Shown: piece after piece, positions 43,796-53,512 of the stretch
Position numbering within the stretch: the first letter of the stretch is position 1
Layout: each line of letters starts with the position of its first letter
NCBI RefSeq assembly: GCF_018614075.1
Contig: NZ_JAGGOZ010000025.1
Coordinates: forward strand, 1 to 64,000
Direction: 5' to 3'
DNA from: Streptomyces sp. ISL-94
GTDB taxonomy: Bacteria; Actinomycetota; Actinomycetes; Streptomycetales; Streptomycetaceae
Length of the DNA: 64,000 nt
Program-made: the position numbers and the translations under genes
Notes under the pieces: model-generated
What the model was told of the DNA's origin: nothing
Seen by the model: only the letters and a program-made list of their open reading frames with translations
Database searches by the model: none

Positions 43796-45280
43796 ATGAC
43801 TGACCGTATGCATGCCTCAGCCCGGCGTCCACAGCGTGCCCACCGCCACCACTGGCGCCGCGACGTCGTCGAACTCGCCGCCCTCTTCTGCGCCGTCGCG
43901 GTCGCCGACGGCATCGCCAACCTCGTCGTGCACGGCCCAAGGGGCCCGATCCTGCTGGTCGCCTCGGCCGTCGCACTCCTGGTCACCGCCGCCTTCCACA
44001 CCTGGTGGGCGCGGCGCCACAGTCATGCGCCGCCGCCGGAGGGCACACCGCCCCCGGCCACGTCCACCGCCGCCACCACCGAGACCGCGACCACCGCGAC
44101 CACCGCGACCACCACCGCTCTGTGGCGGATGCGCACGACCGTCCGCGACGAGCCCGGCTCCCTGGCCGCGCTCTGCACCGCCCTCGCCCGGAGCAGGGTC
44201 GACATCCTCACCCTCCAGACCCACCCGCTCCCCGAGGGCGGCACGGTCGACGAGTTCCTGCTCCGCGCCCCGCAGGAGCTGCCCTCCGCCGACCTCACCC
44301 GCGCCATCGCCGGCGCCGGCGGCCACAGCACCTGGATCGAGCGCGCCGACGCCCACGACCTGGTCGACACCCCGACCCGCGTCCTGGGCCTGGCCACCCG
44401 CACCGCCCTGGACGCCGCCGAACTCCCCCTCGCCCTGCGCCAGCTGCTCGGCCGCTGCACCATCCACTCCCTCCCGGCGACCACCCTCTCGGGCCGCCCC
44501 AACGCCGGCGCCGACGCCCCCGTCGAAGGGGTCCTGGAGGCCACCGTGATGCGGCTGCGCGACCCTTCGGGCGGCGCGATCACCGTGGAGCGGCCGTACC
44601 TGCCCTTCACCCCGACCGAGTTCGCCCGCGCCCGCGCCCTGGTCGAGCTCGACGCCCGGCTCGGCCCGCGCGTCCCGCGCAGCCAGGACGTGCTGACGCT
44701 GCCCGAGGGCAACGAGATCACCGTGCGCCGGGCCGACGGCTCCGACCAGGCCGCGGCCCGCGCGATGCACGACCGCTGCTCCGAGCGCACCCTGTCGCTG
44801 CGCTACCACGGCCCCGTAGCCGACGCCGACCGCTACCTCGGCCACCTCCTGAGCCCCCGCTTCGGCCGCACCCTCGCCGCCACCACCGCCTCCGGCAAGC
44901 TGGTCGCCCTCGGCCACCTGCTGTGGGACGGCGACGAGACCGAGGTCGCGCTGCTCATCGAGGACGACTGGCAGCGCCGCGGCATCGGCTCCGAACTGCT
45001 GCGCCGGCTGCTCTCGATGGCCGTCGAGGCCGGCTGCGACAGCGTGTACGCCGTCACCCAGGCCTCCAACACCGGCATGGTCGCCGCCATGCGCGGCCTG
45101 GGCCTCCCCCTCGACTACCAGATCGAGGAGGGCACCCTGGTGATCACGGCCCGGCTGGACGCCACCCCGGTCAGGTCCCGGCTGCCCTACGAGCTCCCCG
45201 CCGAGCTCCCGTACGAGCGGCAGCACGAGCTCCCGTACGAGCTCCCGCGCGACCGGCAGACACCGCGGGGCCGCCACTGA
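43796..45280 (+). CDS. Membrane-anchored ACT-GNAT fusion protein
   Basis: A 494-residue protein of unusual make-up. Two hydrophobic segments (residues 24-45 and 51-69) are followed by a Thr/Ala linker, then an ACT domain (about 111-185: MRTTVRDEPGSLAALCTALARS), a middle region, and a GNAT domain (about 305-450: RRADGSDQAAARAMHDRCSERT and the acetyl-CoA loop RRGIGSELL). The tail repeats LPYELP/LPYER. An amino acid sensed by the ACT domain may control acetylation at the membrane (inference). I take the ATG at MTDRMH; an in-frame ATG upstream adds 12 residues. Confidence 0.82.
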   Translation: MTDRMHASARRPQRAHRHHWRRDVVELAALFCAVAVADGIANLVVHGPRGPILLVASAVALLVTAAFHTWWARRHSHAPPPEGTPPPATSTAATTETATTATTATTTALWRMRTTVRDEPGSLAALCTALARSRVDILTLQTHPLPEGGTVDEFLLRAPQELPSADLTRAIAGAGGHSTWIERADAHDLVDTPTRVLGLATRTALDAAELPLALRQLLGRCTIHSLPATTLSGRPNAGADAPVEGVLEATVMRLRDPSGGAITVERPYLPFTPTEFARARALVELDARLGPRVPRSQDVLTLPEGNEITVRRADGSDQAAARAMHDRCSERTLSLRYHGPVADADRYLGHLLSPRFGRTLAATTASGKLVALGHLLWDGDETEVALLIEDDWQRRGIGSELLRRLLSMAVEAGCDSVYAVTQASNTGMVAAMRGLGLPLDYQIEEGTLVITARLDATPVRSRLPYELPAELPYERQHELPYELPRDRQTPRGRH

Positions 45281-45443
45281 GCCCGCCCGGTCCGGACACC
45301 CCCGATCCGCGGGCCCTTCTGCCCGTACCGCCCGCGGATCGGCGGCGTACGACGGCGCACAGCGGCAGCACCACTCCCCCGCGTCAGCAGGCTGACGCCC
45401 CATGGTGATGACGCGACCCCGTCTCGCATACGAAGATGGCCGC

Positions 45444-47147
45444 ATGTCAGAGATCCTCCACAACGGCAGCGCCTCCCGGCTGCCCCGCCAGGTGGCCGAC
45501 GCGTACGTCGACTACCTCATCGCCCTCGACCCGATCACGGGCACCTATCTGGGTGTCGCCGCGAGCTCCGGGAAACTCCCCGACTTCTCACCGGCCGGCC
45601 GCGCGGCCGTCGCCGAACTCTCGCGCACCACCCTCGCCCGCCTCGCCGCCGCCGAGCGGCTGCCCGGCGCCGACAGCGACACCGAGCGCCGCTGCACCCG
45701 CCTGCTCCGCGAACGCCTCACCGCCGAACTCGCGGTCCACGAGGCCGACGAGGACCTGCGCGCGGTCAGCAACATCCACAGCCCCGCGCACGCGGTGCGC
45801 GAGGTCTTCACCCTGACCCCCGCCGAAACCGACGAGGACTGGGCGGCGATCGTCGAGCGGCTGCGCGCCGTACCGGCCGCCTTCGCCGGCTACCGCGAGA
45901 GCCTCGGCCTCGGCCTGCAGCGCGGTCTGTACGGCGGCCCGCGCGCCACCACCACCATGATCGGCCAGCTCACCACCTGGGCCGGCGAGGACGGCGACGA
46001 GCCCGCCTTCTTCCAGGACTTCGCCTCCAACGGCCCCGATGCCCTGCGCTCCGAGCTGGACGAGGCGGCCGCCGGCGCCACCGCCGCCGTCACCGCGCTG
46101 CGCGACTGGATGAGCGCGGTCTACGCCCCGGCCGTCGAGGGCAAGCCGGACACGGTGGGCCGCGAGCGGTACGCCCGCTGGTCGCGCTACTTCAACGGTA
46201 CGGACCTGGACCTGGACGAGGCGTACGCCTACGGCTGGTCGGAATACCACCGGCTGCTCGCCGAGATGAAGACCGAGGCGGAGAAGATCCTCCCGGGCGC
46301 CGGTCCATGGGAGGCGCTGCGGCACCTGGACGACCACGGCACCCACATCGAGGGCGTGGACGAGGTCCAGGCCTGGCTCCAGGGGCTCATGGACGAGGCC
46401 ATCGAGAACCTCGACGGCACCCACTTCGAACTCGCCGAGCGCGTCCGGAAGGTGGAGTCCCGCATCGCCCCGCCGGGCGGGGCCGCGGCCCCCTACTACA
46501 CCTCCCCCTCGGAGGACTTCTCCCGCCCGGGCCGCACCTGGCTGCCCACCATGGGCCAGACCCGCTTCCCCGTGTACGACCTGGTCTCCACCTGGTACCA
46601 CGAGGGCGTTCCGGGCCACCACCTCCAGCTCGCGCAGTGGACGCACGTGGCCGACCGGCTCTCGCGCTACCAGGCCACCGTGGGCATCGTCAGCGCCAAC
46701 GCCGAGGGCTGGGCGCTGTACGCGGAACGGCTGATGGACGAGCTGGGCTACCTCAAGGACGCCGAGCAGCGCCTGGGCTACCTGGACTGCCAGATGATGC
46801 GCGCGGCGCGGGTCATCGTGGACATCGGCATGCACCTGGGCCTCGAGATCCCGGCGGACTCGCCCTTCCACCCGGGCGAGACGTGGACCCCGGACCTCGC
46901 GCAGGAGTTCTTCGGCCTGCACAGCGGCCGGCCCGCGGAGTTCGTGGTCAGCGAGCTGACCCGCTATCTGTCGATGCCGGGGCAGGCGATCGGGTACAAG
47001 CTGGGCGAGCGCGCCTGGCTGCTGGGCCGGGACAACGCGCGGGCCGCGCACGGCGATGCCTTCGACCTGAAGGCCTGGCACATGGCGGCCCTGTCGCAGG
47101 GTTCGCTGGGGCTGGACGACCTGGTGGACGAGCTGTCGAAGCTCTGA
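45444..47147 (+). CDS. DUF885 family protein, putative zinc peptidase-like
   Basis: A 567-residue cytoplasmic protein. The C-terminal half has a zinc-peptidase-like motif HEGVPGHHLQ (about residue 390), with more conserved stretches NAEGWALYAERLMDELGYL and GQAIGYKLGE, the pattern of DUF885. The substrate is not known. The ATG is chosen because the downstream PRQVADAYVDYLIALDPITGTYLG matches the family start. A strong hairpin follows. Confidence 0.86.
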   Translation: MSEILHNGSASRLPRQVADAYVDYLIALDPITGTYLGVAASSGKLPDFSPAGRAAVAELSRTTLARLAAAERLPGADSDTERRCTRLLRERLTAELAVHEADEDLRAVSNIHSPAHAVREVFTLTPAETDEDWAAIVERLRAVPAAFAGYRESLGLGLQRGLYGGPRATTTMIGQLTTWAGEDGDEPAFFQDFASNGPDALRSELDEAAAGATAAVTALRDWMSAVYAPAVEGKPDTVGRERYARWSRYFNGTDLDLDEAYAYGWSEYHRLLAEMKTEAEKILPGAGPWEALRHLDDHGTHIEGVDEVQAWLQGLMDEAIENLDGTHFELAERVRKVESRIAPPGGAAAPYYTSPSEDFSRPGRTWLPTMGQTRFPVYDLVSTWYHEGVPGHHLQLAQWTHVADRLSRYQATVGIVSANAEGWALYAERLMDELGYLKDAEQRLGYLDCQMMRAARVIVDIGMHLGLEIPADSPFHPGETWTPDLAQEFFGLHSGRPAEFVVSELTRYLSMPGQAIGYKLGERAWLLGRDNARAAHGDAFDLKAWHMAALSQGSLGLDDLVDELSKL

Positions 47148-47199
47148 CGGCCCCGCGGCAGTCACACCTCACGCGTTACACGTCTCACGTCACATGACG

Positions 47200-47246
47200 T
47201 ACGGACGGGCCACTCGCCTCCCCTGGGAGCGAGCGGCCCGTCCGTA
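47200..47246. terminator. Long hairpin terminator between DUF885 and rhodanese genes
   Basis: Outer arms TACGGACGGGCC and GGCCCGTCCGTA enclose an inner CTCGC/GCGAG and CTCCC/GGGAG stem. It lies between convergent genes and can stop both transcripts. Confidence 0.75.
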
Positions 47247-47287
47247 TCCATTCCGTGCGTGTCGCGTCCGTACGTCAGCAGCCGCAG

Positions 47288-47818
47288 TCAGCAGCCGCAG
47301 TCGTCCGAGTCGGTCGGCGCGGTCAGCGGGTCCGCCTCGGCGCGCTGCCGCCTGCCCTGCCAGCTCTCGACCTCGAAGCCCTCGCGGATCCAGTACTCGA
47401 TGCCGCCGAGCATCTCCTTGACCTGGAAGCCGAGTTCGGCCAGGGCGAGGGCGGAGCGGGTGCCGCCGTTGCAGCCGGGGCCCCAGCAGTACGTCACCAC
47501 GGGGATGTTCTTGTCGAGGAGCCGCTCGGCCTGCTCGGCAATGAGGGCCGTGGGCAGGTGGATGGCGCCCGGCACGTGGGCCTGGTCCCAGGACGGCGTG
47601 GAGCGGGAGTCGATCAGCTGGAAGCCGAGCTCGGCTCCCTGCTCACGGTGGGCCTTGAAGGCACTGGCGACATCCGACACGTCCGCGTGGAAGGCGAGGC
47701 TCGCCGCGAAGTAGGCGGCGGCCGCGGCCGGGGAGGCCGGCGGGACCCGCAGCACGGGGTTGGCAGTGGCGGGCGCGGTGCTGCCCGACTCGTTGAACTG
47801 CGTCTGTGTCGTCGTCAT
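47288..47818 (-). CDS. Rhodanese-like protein with Cys-rich tail
   Basis: A 176-residue single-domain sulfurtransferase-like protein. The rhodanese core is residues 50-155 (FQLIDSRSTPSWDQAHVPGAIHLP), and the active-site loop is YCWGPGCNGGTRSAL, with the catalytic Cys and an extra cysteine four residues on. The C-terminus ends DDCGC, a possible second thiol site. It is divergent from an Lrp-type regulator across 94 nt. Sulfane-sulfur transfer is inferred. Confidence 0.88.
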   Translation of the reverse strand: MTTTQTQFNESGSTAPATANPVLRVPPASPAAAAAYFAASLAFHADVSDVASAFKAHREQGAELGFQLIDSRSTPSWDQAHVPGAIHLPTALIAEQAERLLDKNIPVVTYCWGPGCNGGTRSALALAELGFQVKEMLGGIEYWIREGFEVESWQGRRQRAEADPLTAPTDSDDCGC

Positions 47819-47860
47819 GGCTCAAAATCTACGATCTGTTGATCCTGCCAGGAAGCGCTT

Positions 47861-47892
47861 TTCCCCGGCCTTTCCCTTGTCGGGCCGGGGAA
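47861..47892. promoter_or_regulatory. Inverted repeat between rhodanese and Lrp genes
   Basis: TTCCCCGGCC and GGCCGGGGAA form perfect 10-bp arms 12 nt apart, ending 20 nt before the Lrp ATG. It may be the autoregulatory site of the Lrp protein or an RNA hairpin in its leader. Confidence 0.5.
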
Positions 47893-47912
47893 TCCCCTGC
47901 TAGACCTGCCCC

Positions 47913-48359
47913 ATGACCGACTATTCCCCTGACGCCACCGACTGGCGGATCCTCGAAGCCCTCCAACGGGACGGCCGTGCCAGCTTCACCGAGCTGGCTC
48001 GCTCGGTGTCGATGTCCGCGAGCGCCGTCACCGAGCGGGTCCGCCGTCTGGAGGAGGTCGGCATCATCACCGGCTACACGGCCGTGGTCGATCCGGAGAA
48101 ACTCGGCAAATCGATCCTCGCCCTGGTCCGGCTCCGCTACCCGCACGGCAACTACAAGCCGTTCCACGACTTCCTGGAGGCCGCGTCCGAGATCCTGGAG
48201 GCCCACCACGTCACCGGCGACGACTGCTTCGTGCTGAAGGTCGCCGCCCGCTCGATGGCGCACCTGGAGGAGGTCACGGGCCGGATCTCGGGCCTCGGCC
48301 CGGTGACCACCAGCATCGTCTACTCGTCGCCGCTCCCCCGCAGGCCGCTCAGCCCATGA
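47913..48359 (+). CDS. Lrp/AsnC-family transcriptional regulator
   Basis: A 148-residue regulator: HTH_AsnC (residues about 8-55, DWRILEALQRDGRASFTELARSV, MSASAVTERVRRLEEVGII) plus RAM ligand domain (residues 70-140, with HHVTGDDCFVLKV). It probably controls the divergent rhodanese gene in response to an amino acid such as cysteine (inference). Confidence 0.9.
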   Translation: MTDYSPDATDWRILEALQRDGRASFTELARSVSMSASAVTERVRRLEEVGIITGYTAVVDPEKLGKSILALVRLRYPHGNYKPFHDFLEAASEILEAHHVTGDDCFVLKVAARSMAHLEEVTGRISGLGPVTTSIVYSSPLPRRPLSP

Positions 48360-48408
48360 GCCACACAGCCCCTGAGCCGCGCAGCCCCTGAGCCCCGGCC
48401 GGCAGGCC

Positions 48409-51400
48409 TCAGCCCGTGTGCGCCGGCGTCCGGTGGCGCACCACCGAGCCCCCGCGCTGCTTGACGATCTCCAACTGGGCCTGCACCCGGGTCCGCAGGT
48501 CGGCGACGTGGCTGACGATGCCGACGCTGCGGTCCCGCTCGCGCAGCGAGTCCAGTACGTCGAGCACCTCGTCCAGCGCCTGGTCGTCGAGGCTGCCGAA
48601 GCCCTCGTCGATGAAGAGGGTGTCCAGCCGCATGCCGCCCGCCTCGTCCGTGACCACGTCGGCGAGGCCCAGCGCGAGCGCGAGCGAGGCGAAGAAGGTC
48701 TCGCCGCCGGACAGCGTGGCGGTGTCCCGCTCGCTGCCGGTCCAGGCGTCGACGACGTGCAGCCCCAGGCCGGAGCGGCCCCGTCCGCTCGCCCGCGCGT
48801 CGGAGTGGACCAGGGTGTAGCGGCCGCCGGACATGCGCAGCAGCCGTACGGTCGCGGCGGCGGCGACCTGCTCCAGGCGGGCCGCCAGCACGTACGCCTC
48901 CAGCCGCATCTTGCGCTCGTTGTCGGCGGAGGTGCCCGCGGTCAGACCGGCCAGCCGGGCCACCCGCTCGTAGGCCTCGCGCAGCGGGCCCAGGGCGCGC
49001 AGCTCCTGCTCGGCCTGCCGGGAGAGCCCGTCGAGTTCCTTGCACCGGACCCGGGCCGCGTCTACGGCGGATCCTGCGGTACGAAGCTTCGCCGCGGCCT
49101 GGGCTGCGTAAGCCTCGGCCTCCTCCGGCGCGGCCGGAGGCAGGGCTGCCGCCGCGGCGGTGTCGGTTTCGCCGAGGCGGTCCGCCAGCATGGCCTCCTC
49201 TGCCTGCCAGGCGTCCATGCGGCGTTGGAGCGCGGTGCGTTCGTACTCGGGGAGCACCGCGTCGGCCGCGGCCTCGACGGTGTCGAAGCCGGCCTTGAAG
49301 GCGGCGTCGGCGAGCTGGTCGTCGGCCTCCTTCAGCCGGGCGGCGGTGGCCTCGGCCCGGCGCAGCGAGGCGGCGGCGCCGGTGACCATCCGGACCCGGT
49401 CCTCCAGGGTCCGGGAGCGGGCCGCGACGGTGGGGGCGCCATCCCGTACCAGGGCGAGCTCGGCCTCCAGCGAGGCCTGTTCCCGGTCCAGGGCCTCGCG
49501 GCGGGAGACCCTGGCCGCGGCGCGCTCGGCGGCTGCGAGCCGGTCGGCGCTGCGCGCGGCGTGCTCGCGCTCGGCGCGGGCGAGGTGCTCCCGGGCGGCG
49601 TGCAGCCCGGCGGCCGCGGCGTGGGCGGCGGCATGACGGGCGCTCAGGTCCGAGGTCAGGGCGAGGAGTTCCTCGGTGGTGGCGTCCCCGGCGGCGGTCG
49701 CGGCTTCGGTGCGGGCCTCGTCGACGGCGGCGAGCCGGCGCTCGACGGCGGCCCGGGCCGCCTCCGCCTGCTCGAAGAGGGCGTGGGCGGCGTCCTCGGC
49801 GGCGCGGTCCACGTGGCCGGGAGCCGGCCGGGCCGGAGCCGGGTGCTCCGCCGATCCGCAGACGCTGCAGGCCTCTCCCGCCACCAGCGCCTCGGCCAGC
49901 TCGGCGGCGATTCCGCGCAGCCGGGCCTCCTTGAGCTCCAGCCAGCGCTCGCGGGCGGCGGCCGACTCCTCGCGTACGGAGAGCAGTTCGCCGGCGGTCC
50001 GCTCGGCGGTGGCGGCCAGCTCGTCCCGCCGCCGGGCGGCGTTCAGGTGCATCCGGGCCGGTTCCAGCCTGCCCGCGAGCTGCTCGGCCAGGGTCGCGGC
50101 CTGCTGGGCGGCGTCCACGCGCTCCGTGAGGGCGGCCCGGGTGGCGTCCCAGCGCTCCAGCCAGTCGGCGGATTCCCGGTACTGCTCCTCGGCGGCGCGG
50201 GCCTCGCGCTCCAGGTCGGCCCGTTCGCGGCCGATCTCGGCGCTGCGCTGCTCGGAGCGATGGGCGGCGCCCAGTGCTCCGAGGTCCTCGCGCAGCCGCT
50301 GCTCGACGGCGGCCAGCTTCTCGGTGCCCGCCTCCCGCAGCGGGGGCGGCAGCTGCGCCCGGGCGGCCGACTCCGCGTGCGCGGCGGCCAGGTGCGCGGC
50401 CGAGGCCGCTCCGCGCAGTTCCAGGGCGGGGGCGACGAGGGCGCCCCGCCGGGCCCGGTCCAGCAGCTCCCGCACGCGTTCCCGCTCGGGCGCCGCCTCG
50501 GCGAGCACGGCGGCCCGGCGGGCGGTCTCGGCGTGGCGGCGCTGGAGCCGGTCGAGCTCCCGCGCGTCCTCGGCGGCCCGCCGGGCGGCGGCGTACCGGC
50601 CCTCGACGGCGGCCAGCGCGTACTCGGCGACGGTGAGCCGCTCCCGGGCGGCGCACCGGGCGACGGCTGCCCAGGCCCGGACGGCCTCGGCGAGTCCGGG
50701 GTCCCCGGGCTGGTGCCCGGGCAGCGGCCAGGCCCGCAGGTCGGCGCTGTCCCCGGCGGCCTGGGCGAGCCGCTGGGCGGTGTGGAGGACCTTCTCGTCG
50801 CCGGCGCGCACCTTGGCCTCGGCGGCCCGGCGGCGTTCGCCGAGCAGGGCCTCGACGGCGGCGAAGCGGCGGGTGTCGAAGAGCCTTCCGAGCAGCCGGC
50901 CGCGGGCTGCCTCGTCGGCCCGCAGGAAGCGCGCGAACTCTCCCTGCGGCAACAGCACCACCTGGCAGAACTGCTCGCGGCTCATGCCGAGCAGCTGCTC
51001 GATCTCCTCGGCGATCTCCTGGTGGGACCGGCTGAGCGCCTGCCAGCCGTCGGGGGTGTGCTCGCGCAGCCAACTCTGCGCCTTGTCCTTCGTCGTCCCG
51101 GTGCCGCGCTTCTTGGGCCGGTCCTGTTCGGGGCGCCGGGTGATCTCCAGGCGGCGGCCGCCCGCGGTGAGTTCGAGGGTGACCTCGGTGGGGGCGTCGG
51201 CGGCCGCGTGGTCGCTGCGCAGGCTGGTGCCGGGGGCCTGGCGGGGGCCCGGCACGGAGCCGTAGAGGGCGTAGCAGACGGCGTCCAGGACGGAGGTCTT
51301 CCCCGCGCCGGTGGGCCCGTGCAGGAGGAAGATCCCGGCGCCGGACAGGGCGTCGAAGTCGATCTCCTGGGGTTCGGCGAAGGGGCCGAAGGCCGTGACT

Positions 51401-51420
51401 TCGAGCCGGTGCAGCCTCAT
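48409..51420 (-). CDS. sbcC: Exonuclease subunit SbcC
   Basis: A 1003-residue SMC/Rad50-like ATPase that works with SbcD to cut hairpins and protein-blocked DNA ends. Walker A GPTGAGKTS is at residues 35-43, and the Q-loop is FCQVVLLPQGEFARFL. Two long Ala/Glu/Arg-rich coiled coils flank a CSVC zinc hook near residue 518. The signature TLSGGETF, Walker B LFIDEGFGSLD and the H-loop close the protein. The start overlaps the sbcD stop as ATGA. Confidence 0.93.
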   Translation of the reverse strand: MRLHRLEVTAFGPFAEPQEIDFDALSGAGIFLLHGPTGAGKTSVLDAVCYALYGSVPGPRQAPGTSLRSDHAAADAPTEVTLELTAGGRRLEITRRPEQDRPKKRGTGTTKDKAQSWLREHTPDGWQALSRSHQEIAEEIEQLLGMSREQFCQVVLLPQGEFARFLRADEAARGRLLGRLFDTRRFAAVEALLGERRRAAEAKVRAGDEKVLHTAQRLAQAAGDSADLRAWPLPGHQPGDPGLAEAVRAWAAVARCAARERLTVAEYALAAVEGRYAAARRAAEDARELDRLQRRHAETARRAAVLAEAAPERERVRELLDRARRGALVAPALELRGAASAAHLAAAHAESAARAQLPPPLREAGTEKLAAVEQRLREDLGALGAAHRSEQRSAEIGRERADLEREARAAEEQYRESADWLERWDATRAALTERVDAAQQAATLAEQLAGRLEPARMHLNAARRRDELAATAERTAGELLSVREESAAARERWLELKEARLRGIAAELAEALVAGEACSVCGSAEHPAPARPAPGHVDRAAEDAAHALFEQAEAARAAVERRLAAVDEARTEAATAAGDATTEELLALTSDLSARHAAAHAAAAGLHAAREHLARAEREHAARSADRLAAAERAAARVSRREALDREQASLEAELALVRDGAPTVAARSRTLEDRVRMVTGAAASLRRAEATAARLKEADDQLADAAFKAGFDTVEAAADAVLPEYERTALQRRMDAWQAEEAMLADRLGETDTAAAAALPPAAPEEAEAYAAQAAAKLRTAGSAVDAARVRCKELDGLSRQAEQELRALGPLREAYERVARLAGLTAGTSADNERKMRLEAYVLAARLEQVAAAATVRLLRMSGGRYTLVHSDARASGRGRSGLGLHVVDAWTGSERDTATLSGGETFFASLALALGLADVVTDEAGGMRLDTLFIDEGFGSLDDQALDEVLDVLDSLRERDRSVGIVSHVADLRTRVQAQLEIVKQRGGSVVRHRTPAHTG

Positions 51421-52586
51421 CGGTGGGTCTCCTGCCGGCTGTCCTCGGCCCGTACGGTGTCGAAGGCGCCCTGGAGCACGGCCCGTTCGGCCTCGTCGGC
51501 GTGGCCGCCGCCGCGTACGTGGGCGACGAAGTCCTCGGCGATCTCCTGGTCGCTGCGGCCCTTGAGCCGCTGGGCGTAGGAGGCGCCGGCAGCCTCCGCG
51601 CGGCCCTCGGGGTCGAAGGCGAGGCTCAGGGTGTGCGGGAAGCGGGCGGTGAGCCGGGCCATCGGGTCCTCGGGGCGGACGGGGTCGGTGAGGGTGGCCT
51701 CGACCCAGGCGTCCTCGTGCGCCGCGTACGCCGGGTCCTCCAGCAGGTGGTCCAGCGGCCCGCGCAGCCGCGCGAGGGCACGAGGCACGGGGGTGTCGAT
51801 GCGCTCGGCGCTCACGAGCTCCCCTGCCCCGCCCAGTTCGATCAGCCACATGGTCTTGCGGTGGTCGCCCTCGGAGAAGGAGTAGGCGAGCGGGGAACCG
51901 GAGTAGCGGACCCGTTCGTTGATCGTCTGGCAGCCGTGGAGGTGGCCGAGGGCGGCGTAGTCCACCCCGTCGAAGACGGAGGCGGGCACGGCCTCGACTC
52001 CGCCGACGGTGATGTCGCGCTCGCTGTCGCTGGCCTGCCCGCCGGTGACGAAGGCGTGCGCCAGGACGACGGAGCGGGTGCCGGGCGGGCGGGTGGCGAG
52101 GTCGGCCCGGATCCGGTCCATGGCCGCGCCCAGCACCGCCTCGTGGCTCACCTTCTCGGCATCGAACTGATCTTTCACCAGGGCCGGTTCCAGGTACGGC
52201 AGCCCGTACAGCGCCACGTCACCGTGTACGTCGGCCAGCACCACGGGGTCGGCGCAGCCGGCCGGGTCGGTCCTGAGGTGGATGCCGGCCCGGTCGATGA
52301 GCCCGGCCCCGACCCCGAGTCGGCGGGCGGAGTCGTGGTTGCCGGAGATCATCACGGTGGGCACGCCGAGCGCGGCGAGCCGGTGCAGGGCCCGGTCGTA
52401 CAGCTCGACGGCGGGCAGCGGGGGCACGGCCCGGTCGTAGATGTCACCGGCGACGAGGAGGGCGTCGACCTCGCGCTCGCAGACGGTCTCGACGAGGTGG
52501 TCGAGGAAGGCGGCCTGGGCTCCGAGGAGGTTCACGCGGTGGAAGGACCGGCCGAGGTGCCAGTCGGAGGTGTGCAGCAATTTCAT
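51417..52586 (-). CDS. sbcD: Exonuclease subunit SbcD
   Basis: A 389-residue Mre11-like nuclease. Phosphodiesterase motifs in order: SDWHLGR (residues 7-13), VAGDIYDR, ISGNHDS, HAFVTGG, and GHLHGCQ, which supply the two-metal site. A capping domain follows. It is first in sbcDC. About 280 nt upstream without a gene separate it from mobile-element debris. Confidence 0.94.
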   Translation of the reverse strand: MKLLHTSDWHLGRSFHRVNLLGAQAAFLDHLVETVCEREVDALLVAGDIYDRAVPPLPAVELYDRALHRLAALGVPTVMISGNHDSARRLGVGAGLIDRAGIHLRTDPAGCADPVVLADVHGDVALYGLPYLEPALVKDQFDAEKVSHEAVLGAAMDRIRADLATRPPGTRSVVLAHAFVTGGQASDSERDITVGGVEAVPASVFDGVDYAALGHLHGCQTINERVRYSGSPLAYSFSEGDHRKTMWLIELGGAGELVSAERIDTPVPRALARLRGPLDHLLEDPAYAAHEDAWVEATLTDPVRPEDPMARLTARFPHTLSLAFDPEGRAEAAGASYAQRLKGRSDQEIAEDFVAHVRGGGHADEAERAVLQGAFDTVRAEDSRQETHR

Positions 52587-52916
52587 GAAATCGCCCTGAC
52601 CTGCACGTTTACCCCTACTGCGCCTCTAAAACCAGCACGAACCAGCACGGGGCTCGCCGTCAACGCTTGCCACGCTAACGCATGTCGCCCCCTGATCCAC
52701 CACTCACCTCAGCTCACCCTGAAAATTGGAAGTCAATTCCTCATGCCGCCGATCCTTCTTGCATCGCTGCAAGACGCCGGCCGCAGCAGCACGCCCGGCT
52801 CGTGCACGCTCTCAGAACCTGGCGAATCGCGTATCGAGGCAGTCCTGGCGCATCTCCGCTTCGCCCAAAGCGAAGTCGGCTGCCCGGAGGACTCTACGAG
52901 GTCGATTTCCTCGCGG
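52587..52916. other. Boundary region between core genes and accessory island
   Basis: No convincing gene. The sbcD side has TTGACG on the minus strand as a possible -35 and two adjacent copies of ACCAGCACG (52631-52649). Closer to the transposase fragment all frames lack similarity I can recognise. I see no complete Tn3 terminal repeat. Confidence 0.4.
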
Positions 52917-53384
52917 CAGAACGCACTGGCCGCCGCGTTGAAGGAGTACGGAGCGATCCGCAGGACGATCTACGCCGCGAAGTACCTGTCCGATCCGGTG
53001 TACCAGCGCAAGATCGCCCGGCAGCTGAACCGGGGCGAGTCCATCCACGCCCTGCGCCGCCAGCTCCACTACGCCCGCGACGGCAAGATCACCCAGCGGC
53101 AACCCGCCCAGCAGAGTGAGCAGATGTGGTGCCTGACCGTGGTGACCAACGCCGTCATCTGCTGGCACACCGAGTACCTCGGCCTGGCCGTCGACCAGCT
53201 GCGGGCTGCCGGCCGGGAGGTGCACGACGATGTCCTGGCGCACATCTCCCCGGCCCGCAGCTCTGCCGTGAACCATTACGGCTCCATCACCGTGGACTAC
53301 GAGCGCGAGCTCGCCCAACTCGACGAGCGAGGCCGCCAGCCCCTGCGGACCGTGACGACGGACGGCATCGGCGCCGGACTGTAG
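52917..53384 (+). pseudogene. Tn3-family transposase, C-terminal fragment
   Basis: About 155 codons match the end of a Tn3-family DDE transposase: LKEYGAIRRTIYAAKYLSDPV, RQLNRGESIHALRRQL, QQSEQMWCLTVVTNAVICW, TEYLGLAVDQL and HISPARSSAVNHYGSI. A full transposase has nearly 1000 residues, so the N-terminal five-sixths, including the first catalytic aspartates, is missing. No start codon or ribosome binding site precedes it. It marks an old transposition event at the island edge. Confidence 0.8.
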
Positions 53385-53512
53385 CGGGCCCGCAGGCCGA
53401 CGGCAACACGGAGACCACGGACGACGAGAGCGGAAGCGACCAGCGGCGACGAGGCGAACCATCTGCCGCGCCGCCGTGTCGTCCGTCCGCAAACGGGGCC
53501 TCCAGACAGCCG

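Noticed and set aside
52682..53119. Plus-strand ORF in another frame at the start of the Tn3 fragment
   Set aside because: It is out of frame with the recognisable transposase sequence and has low-complexity composition without a ribosome binding site.
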